Source of the DNA: Branchiostoma floridae | Taxonomy: Eukaryota; Chordata; Leptocardii; Amphioxiformes; Branchiostomatidae | DNA length: 33,059 nt | Assembly (NCBI RefSeq): GCF_000003815.2 | Contig: NC_049997.1 | Location: 1,312,239-1,345,297 of the forward strand | Direction: 5' to 3' | Program-made: the position numbers and the translations under genes | Notes under the pieces: model-generated | Seen by the model: the letters and a program-made list of their open reading frames with translations, nothing else | Told to the model about the DNA's origin: nothing | Databases searched by the model: none | Part shown: positions 10,646 to 33,059 of the stretch, piece by piece | Position numbering within the stretch: the first letter of the stretch is position 1 | Layout of the letters: every line of letters starts with the position of its first letter

Positions 10646-11526
10646 TGGACATTTTCCTTTTGTCGTCAAGTGTCATCCACAGCATTTATTATTAATGCAG
10701 CTGTTTACTTTTTGGGTCGGTACTCTTTTAGGGTCACATTTAAAGCTATACGCAACTCAGAGTAATGAGTGAATTAGACCTTAAAGCGGAACATTACAAC
10801 ATAAATGTACGAATAAGAGGCTTGTCCTGTAGACAATTAAGTGGATAATAGATGTCAAGGCCTCCAATTATTTCTTTATACTGTATTTGAATTCATCCTT
10901 TTTATGGCCATGGTTTGTAAGGGGTCGTTGCCTATTTCGAAAATTCTTCACACGAAAAGAATGTTATATTTCGCTGTTTGAAAGTTTTGGTGGTAACTGG
11001 TGACACTGTTGCAGTACTACCAGTTATAGATAGAAGGCGCTTTTGATCCATGTACAGGACTGTTTTACTCCGCCTGAAGGTAAACATATCGCGTCTGAAT
11101 CAGGTAAATGTGCGCTTGTAATTTGATATGCGGGTACATTTCAACGCGAATACGAATAACGTTACAAGTTCCTAAAATTTCAAAAATATAAAAAGACAGT
11201 TCAAGCGAGGAGCGTTAGCTCAAGAAAACTATCCCACAATACGTGCAAAATTAGTCAATCGTTACGTTATTAAACTTAATTCTAAATTTTCTATTAATAA
11301 AACGACGAAACTAGGTAGGACTAATTTTTGCTGTAGTTCATGTTTTACCCAAACCCAATCTGAAGGACAAACAGTGGTATTTTCATAACGTTGCAAAGAC
11401 TTTAAGTCGTAAATCATTTGAACAATCAGTGACAAAACGCTAGCGCTACCATTCCATGGCTCAATTATTATTGAGGTACTATCAAATGGCAGTATCTGCA
11501 GCACTCGGAAGTTAACTGTTAGGTGA
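10646..11526. other. gene-free region, nothing recognised
   Basis: No exon, RNA or typed repeat seen on either strand. Confidence 0.5.
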
Positions 11527-11534
11527 ATGCGAGG

Positions 11535-11735
11535 TACTATCCAAGCAGAGGTTAGGCTCCGGCTGTTGTTTTATAACATTTTTTGTGGTCTTTTAGTCGC
11601 TTTTATCAGGCTTTCTATTGTGTGTTGTATCTTGTATTGACAATACCTAATACAATAACAAAATAGAAAGCCCGATAAAAACGACTAAAAGCGTTATAAA
11701 CAAACATCCGGAGCCTAACCTCTGCTTGGCGAGTA
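11535..11735. mobile_element. foldback MITE, hAT-like (copy 3)
   Basis: About 201 bp, diverged from copies 1 and 2 but with the same ends (TACTATCCAAGCAGAGGTTA and its partner). Flanked by ATGCGAGG (11527-11534) and ATGCAAGG (11736-11743), one mismatch in eight. This independent copy confirms the 8-bp duplication. Confidence 0.85.
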
Positions 11736-11743
11736 ATGCAAGG

Positions 11744-22863
<11,120 letters not shown>

Positions 22864-23156
22864 ATGTGTGAATTTGCATCTTTGTATTGTTAAGTTTGCA
22901 ATAGCCTGGACTAAAAGTAAGGTAGTCTTCTTCTCAAATTGATTAAAATATGCATTTCTCTCAAACTCATTTTTTGCTGAAGAATAGTGCAGGCCTGTGT
23001 TGATGTCTACCTGTATATGGCCTGCAATGGGCCTTGTATTAGGCACATTAGTCTTGAGATTGTTCTTATTACTGCACTTATCTTTTCCAACTGTGAAATG
23101 GTAAACAAAGTATTGAAATCAAAGGTTTCTAGTGCAATATCCTACAGGTTCTGTAG

Positions 23157-23162
23157 AATAAA
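23157..23162 (+). promoter_or_regulatory. candidate CMAS polyadenylation signal AATAAA
   Basis: First AATAAA after the CMAS stop, 294 bp downstream. Others on the + strand lie at 24150, 24681 and 25235, so a longer 3' UTR is possible. The choice is an inference from position only. Confidence 0.4.
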
Positions 23163-25312
23163 CTTCTCAATGGTGTAAGATCCACCTTTTTGATGGACAC
23201 CTTCTTCATGAAAGTACACGTACCTCATCATCTTTCTACAAACTTTTTTATACCACAAATGGTGGTACTACCTGTACATTGAGAAATTGGAATAAGTTTG
23301 TTCAGCTTACTTTTCTATCTCTGTCATAGGTGTCAATTCATAGCTAAAGTTCCTACATAACAAACTGGTGTATCTGCATGAAAAAGGCAAAAATACAGTA
23401 AGAACTGTAAAATAGCAAAAATGAGTGTGTGGGGTTTCTTAATATGTCTTTATTATGCCTCTGATGGGAACTTCTGGTTCATGTATGTTTATTACTATGA
23501 ACCACTCTACTGTACCATTCATTTTCTAGTTTTATGAGTCCCATACATGTAAGCCAGTACTGGTTTCTTTGATATATATCATACCATTGTTCCCATCCCA
23601 GTGGAGCTGATTAAGGCCACAGAGATGTACAAGTAGGTTGTATTCAACTTGAATAGACCTCTTCAGGTGACAATGATTCAAAAGTGTCATGTTGACTTTT
23701 TGTCTTAGCAGCAAGCATATAAGACTAACTACTGTAATGTAGTCTGCTCATGTTTCCTGTCAAAACCTTGTGTACTACAATAAGCACTATCCATGTAACT
23801 ACTATATAGTGCTCATATAGACATTGTGTAGCATCCTGTGCCATTGTATGTATAGAACTGATAATATTCTATGATAGCAAATTTCAAACATGCTCAGTAA
23901 TTAAAGATCACTTCAAATTGATTAATTTTAAATTCTACTCCCTTAATTTACTCTACCTTTGTAGATTATTTTAGAATCCTGGTACTTGTTTCTGAATTTT
24001 GTAGCAATTTCCTCTGTGTGGAAAATTTAGTAATACCGAGTAAATTTTATGGAAAGTTAAAATATGATGTACAACATATTCCTGTATATGCTACTATGAT
24101 CCATTTTAAAATCAATTAGGCCATTGTACAATACTTACATCTCTTGCATAATAAATGCTTGCATTACCTATTGATATGACCTTGCTTATATTTTGTCTGT
24201 GTTGCGTACATGTGCTGCACATGTAAAGTTTAGATGGGAGTCAATCGCAAAAGCAGCTATTATTCTCTAAAAGCCCATTCTTATGAAAACAAAATGAACC
24301 AGATTTGTGAAGTTTTACCACAGACTAACATGGAAATGAACCATCTGTAATCCAGTAACTGGTTAGTTCCCCTATGGAGAGACCATTGTGTGATCTAACT
24401 ACGAGTTCCTAGGTGGTTACTTTAGATTCGTGGGAGGGATTTCAAGCTTTGTTGAAGTATCTGCCTGACAAACTGATTGTTAAATCAGTTGAACCTAAAT
24501 CTAAGGGACAAGAACACTTCAGAACAGCATTATCCAAGTGTGGATACAAACCTTGGGCCACAAATCTTAAGCAACCACCTAGGAACTCTGTTGGACAGGG
24601 TCCTACACCTTAAAGAGACACACCCACTAAAGGCCGTCAAAGCTGGCATTACGATTTGGCAAGACAACTTGAACTTGCTCAATAAAATTTGTTCTGTGCT
24701 CCTCCATTCTCTAATTACTGTAATTGCATTTGAAATTGCAGGCAAGTACTTTTCCGCGAAGGAAAAAATATTTGCTGTGGTTTGAAGTTCTTGGCAGCCA
24801 GTCAGAAACCACACAGCTACTTGGGTCCTACAGACGGTAATAACTGTTGCTTTTGGCAGTGCAGTTCTTTCATAATCATTAAATGTCAGTGTCTCTGATC
24901 CAATTGTATCTGCCCAGTGGAAAGATTTATTCAACTTCTATTAATTTACAGTATGGTTAAAATGTACGAAAATTGGTGCATGCAGATGTCAAATGTTGTC
25001 AGTCATATAATCAAATCCACATGGCCTTACAAGCCAACTCTCCTGAGCTGGAACTTGAGATTCTCTACCGCTGCAGGGGCTGCACAGTTCCAGGTTTTTA
25101 TAAATCAGTTAGATGCAATTCTTCTGTTCCCTCAAACTGCTCTGTTCTGTGGCTGGCAACCTGGCCTGGTTTGGGCTTACCTCAGTCGGACAATCCTTGC
25201 ACAGGATAGACTCTGGTAAGATTCTAAATTCTACAATAAAAGTGCATGTGGTTGTATCAATTATATTAATTAAGCAATAAGTACAACACAAGTTTCAGAT
25301 GTTGAACACAAC

Positions 25313-25318
25313 TTTATT
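25313..25318 (-). promoter_or_regulatory. candidate NDUFS1 polyadenylation signal (TTTATT on + strand)
   Basis: AATAAA on the - strand about 307 bp after the NDUFS1 stop. A + strand AATAAA at 25235 lies nearby, so the convergent genes could share a short terminal region. Based on position only. Confidence 0.4.
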
Positions 25319-25624
25319 GTCACAAGACTACTGAACACAGCTGTAACTGCTTATTGTCATTCATCCTAATCGTTATGTAACTGATAATGTGGAGGTAAGG
25401 AAAGCTTTGGCTCTTATCTGCTATCCATACATGTGCATGTAGCTGGTGGGTAAAGGAACTTCTAATGTTTGATTTACTTTTGCGGCACTCTTTGTTTACT
25501 TTTTACTGTATCAGTACATTTTCATACCATTTCAACAAATCAGATAATGTTAAGATTTGATATTCTTCTGTATTTTTTTGTAACCTGCCACTATATGAAA
25601 CAGCATGACACACTGAAGTCAACA

Positions 25625-31268
<5,644 letters not shown>

Positions 31269-31702
31269 CTGCAACGATAACGTATGGTTCATTAGATTAT
31301 TGCGTACACTGAGTTACAGTCTTACTGCATACGCTTTTTAATTCTACCCAGTCCATTGATAGGGGTACTCAGCTTCAAAAGCAAGTGTTAGCTTTATTGG
31401 TGATTTGAAAGAGAGTTTGGACATTTACATGTAATTGCAACAACATTCTAATAACCTCCAAAGTACCCTGCAAATAGATCACAGTGAATAAGGTGCAAGT
31501 TGCACATATTGATATATTACAAACAACCACTGGACAAACATCACAGTTTGGGTTGGGATGATCTTCAAAATCAATTTACAAATTGTTTCTGGACACTTGA
31601 TTTATTTGTCAATAAATAACATTAGCAACTTCATTTCAGATTTGCTTTGGGCAAAACTGACTTTCATCTCTGACAATCATCTACTCTAAAAAAAACAATT
31701 GT
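31269..31702. other. sequence upstream of the first confirmed NDUFS1 exon
   Basis: AT-rich and probably intronic, because the exon at 31268 starts with an acceptor. No exon seen. Confidence 0.5.
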
Positions 31703-32655
31703 TATAATTCCTCATCAGAGAATAAATAATTACCTCCATGAAATGTCATGGAATGGAGGTTATATTTTCTGTTATGTGTCTCTGTCTGTGTAGATGATTA
31801 CTCAAGAACGGCTGGATGGATTGCTTTCATACTTGTTGTGTTGGTGGGGTGTGATGAAAGCTCGAATCGATGAGATTTTGGGAGCCGTATCTGTCATTAT
31901 AATCGATGTAATAATATCAGAAATCACCCCTATATTTGAGATATATTGGTACAGGCATCGTGCTTTATGTGTTTGTTAATGGGCTTAGCTCAAAGCAGAT
32001 GGTGAGGTGACAGCTGTTAGCAGACGGGGTTGGCGCCAAGTATTCATCTTACAGTTGGTGTAGGGCTGTCAGAGGAAAGTGAGCATCTCGTTTTTGTACC
32101 GTGTGAACAGCTGATGTTATGACATATTGGTGGAAAATCAAATCACCATCTGACTAAAGTTGGCCACATCCCTTCTTCTTTCTGAGTTTCCCAACTTCCT
32201 CCCACCACACCGCTCTGAGGCACATAGTCGAACCTCAATAATGCTGACAACCTTAGACATTTTAAATGCCAAACATCAAGCTTAAGGAACACCACACTAC
32301 CATATGCCGTCGACCTCTTAAACGCACATTACACAATTAAGTGTCACAATTTGATAATTACTAATCAGATGGACATCCTCTGTGTCATTAAATAGATACA
32401 CCACTACTTTCCCATAACATTTATATTATATAACCATTACTCTCAAATACAACCGACTATAAACATACATACCATCCACAAAAAAGCAATAAATATTTCA
32501 TGGAGGTATGAGGTCCCCGAACTCTAGTTATGCTTGAATCGAGTTTGGTTGGTCAAATTTACCACAAGTTGAATCCTGGACAAAGGGGGAACATTGCAAT
32601 TTGTAGCAAATGAGTTCTTGACTTCCCAAGGACCTTTCCAATATTGTGCTCTGTC
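31703..32655. mobile_element. truncated TTAA-type element split by a Helentron-like insertion
   Basis: 31703-31731 and 32528-32655 match consecutive parts of the element at 21732-22629 (around 21765-21789 and 21788-21915). Its own TTAA ends are not seen. Confidence 0.75.
31732..32527 (+). mobile_element. Helentron/Helitron2-like non-autonomous element, copy E
   Basis: 796 bp with the same ends as copies A and B (ACCTCCATG ... GAACTCTAG), flanked by TT at 31730-31731 and 32528-32529. The empty site survives in the TTAA element at 21781-21800 (aataaataattatg). It carries one core unit with the 61-codon frame (31794-31979). Confidence 0.8.
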
Positions 32656-32729
32656 GTGTCAGAAAAAAATTATATTGTAATTTGTATGTTCGAAGTCAGA
32701 AATCTAACAGTCTAAGGCGTACAACATAC

Positions 32730-32852
32730 TCTAGTCTTTGTTTGTGTCTGTGTGACAAAATTTCTTGAGAAGGTCAACAGAAGAGCGCCGTGGTTTGTGA
32801 CGAGTAACCACCGCAGGTCTGACGTCAGTGTTACTGCCCTCCTATAGGACAT
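32730..32852 (-). CDS. candidate first coding exon of NDUFS1 (mitochondrial presequence)
   Basis: An ATG at 32852 (reading left) opens 41 codons that end at AGA|GTATGT in phase 0, the phase required by the exon at 31268. The peptide begins MSYRRAVTLTSDLRWLLV and continues with SRNF and repeated TQ and TK; it has several Arg, many Ser, Thr and Leu and a single acidic residue, as mitochondrial targeting sequences do. The donor has A instead of G at -1, and the residue before VFVD would be Arg where I expect Glu. The length would suit NDUFS1. Transcript data would settle it; the true exon may lie beyond the window. Confidence 0.3.
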
Positions 32853-32957
32853 GAAATGGCCGTCACTCCAGTTACGACGTCAGGACGCACGACTAGTTAC
32901 AAGGTAACCAACGGGGGGTGGCCATTCCGCCTACTCGCCTCGTACTGGTCAGCAAAC

Positions 32958-33059
32958 ATGAGTACCCGTGCCAACCATTCACTCAAGTATCTACAGGACT
33001 CGGGGTGTGACCCTGCATTTAGTATGCCATTTACGCCAGGGACATCCCGAGTGGAACAG
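32958..33059 (+). CDS. possible 5' end of a divergent gene, cut by window edge
   Basis: ATG at 32958 with A at -3, then 34 codons open to the last base (begins MSTRANHSLKYLQDSG). I do not recognise the protein. It points away from NDUFS1, and 105 bp separate it from the candidate NDUFS1 start, which would make this a compact bidirectional promoter. The short length means the open frame alone is weak evidence. Confidence 0.2.
   Translation, partial: MSTRANHSLKYLQDSGCDPAFSMPFTPGTSRVEQ

Larger units (their letters stand above)
22864..25624. other. intergenic region between convergent CMAS and NDUFS1
   Basis: Presumably includes both 3' UTRs. A perfect 15-bp inverted repeat AGTTCCTAGGTGGTT (24404-24418) and complement (24573-24587) bounds a 184-bp segment that may be a small MITE. 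No coding region seen. Confidence 0.5.

Overview
The window looks like a piece of a metazoan nuclear genome, most likely a cephalochordate (amphioxus, Branchiostoma). The evidence is two intron-rich genes of animal type with GT-AG splice sites, deuterostome-like proteins, and a dense load of small non-autonomous DNA transposons in introns and intergenic DNA. The species assignment is an inference from gene structure and repeat style; the genes themselves are certain. Four runs of N (994-1303, 2170-2527, 3540-3701, 5037-5136) show that this is a draft assembly.

Layout. Positions 1-12300 hold no gene I can support. This part contains diverged direct repeats, a 1,329-bp block present twice without any difference I could find (3708-5036 and 9317-10645, possibly an assembly duplication next to gaps), a CCAAT-rich and locally CpG-rich promoter-like stretch (about 5490-6015), and two full-length elements in inverted orientation (6395-7508 and 8001-9178) that have the features of Helentron/Helitron2-type non-autonomous elements. 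Positions 12358-22863 hold a complete nine-exon gene on the + strand for N-acylneuraminate cytidylyltransferase (CMAS, 413 residues), which makes CMP-sialic acid. Positions 25625-31268 hold seven coding exons on the - strand for the 75-kDa iron-sulfur subunit of mitochondrial complex I (NDUFS1), covering all of the mature protein (696 codons seen). The presequence exon is missing or is a weak candidate at 32730-32852. The two genes are convergent, with 2.8 kb between their stop codons. An open frame running off the right edge from 32958 may be the start of a divergent neighbour.

The most unusual feature is in CMAS. At two separate exon boundaries the splice site and adjoining exon sequence are tandemly copied into the intron. 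The donor end of exon 4 is repeated about eleven more times with a 51-bp period, and the acceptor end of exon 6 is repeated three times upstream of the real one with an 80-90-bp period. Stop codons in the copies would make most mis-splicing products truncated. CMAS also has a GC-AG intron, with a foldback transposon starting 16 bp after the GC donor.

Several transposon families can be typed from their target-site duplications: hAT-like (8 bp), including one hAT nested in another, Harbinger-like (TTA), TTAA-type, TA-flanked foldback, and T|T-inserting Helentron-like. One Helentron-like copy sits inside a fragment of the TTAA element, and the other TTAA copy provides the empty site.

The two genes have no functional link beyond being neighbours: one is nuclear/cytosolic sialic-acid activation and the other is mitochondrial respiration. 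I found no CRISPR array, operon or prokaryotic system.
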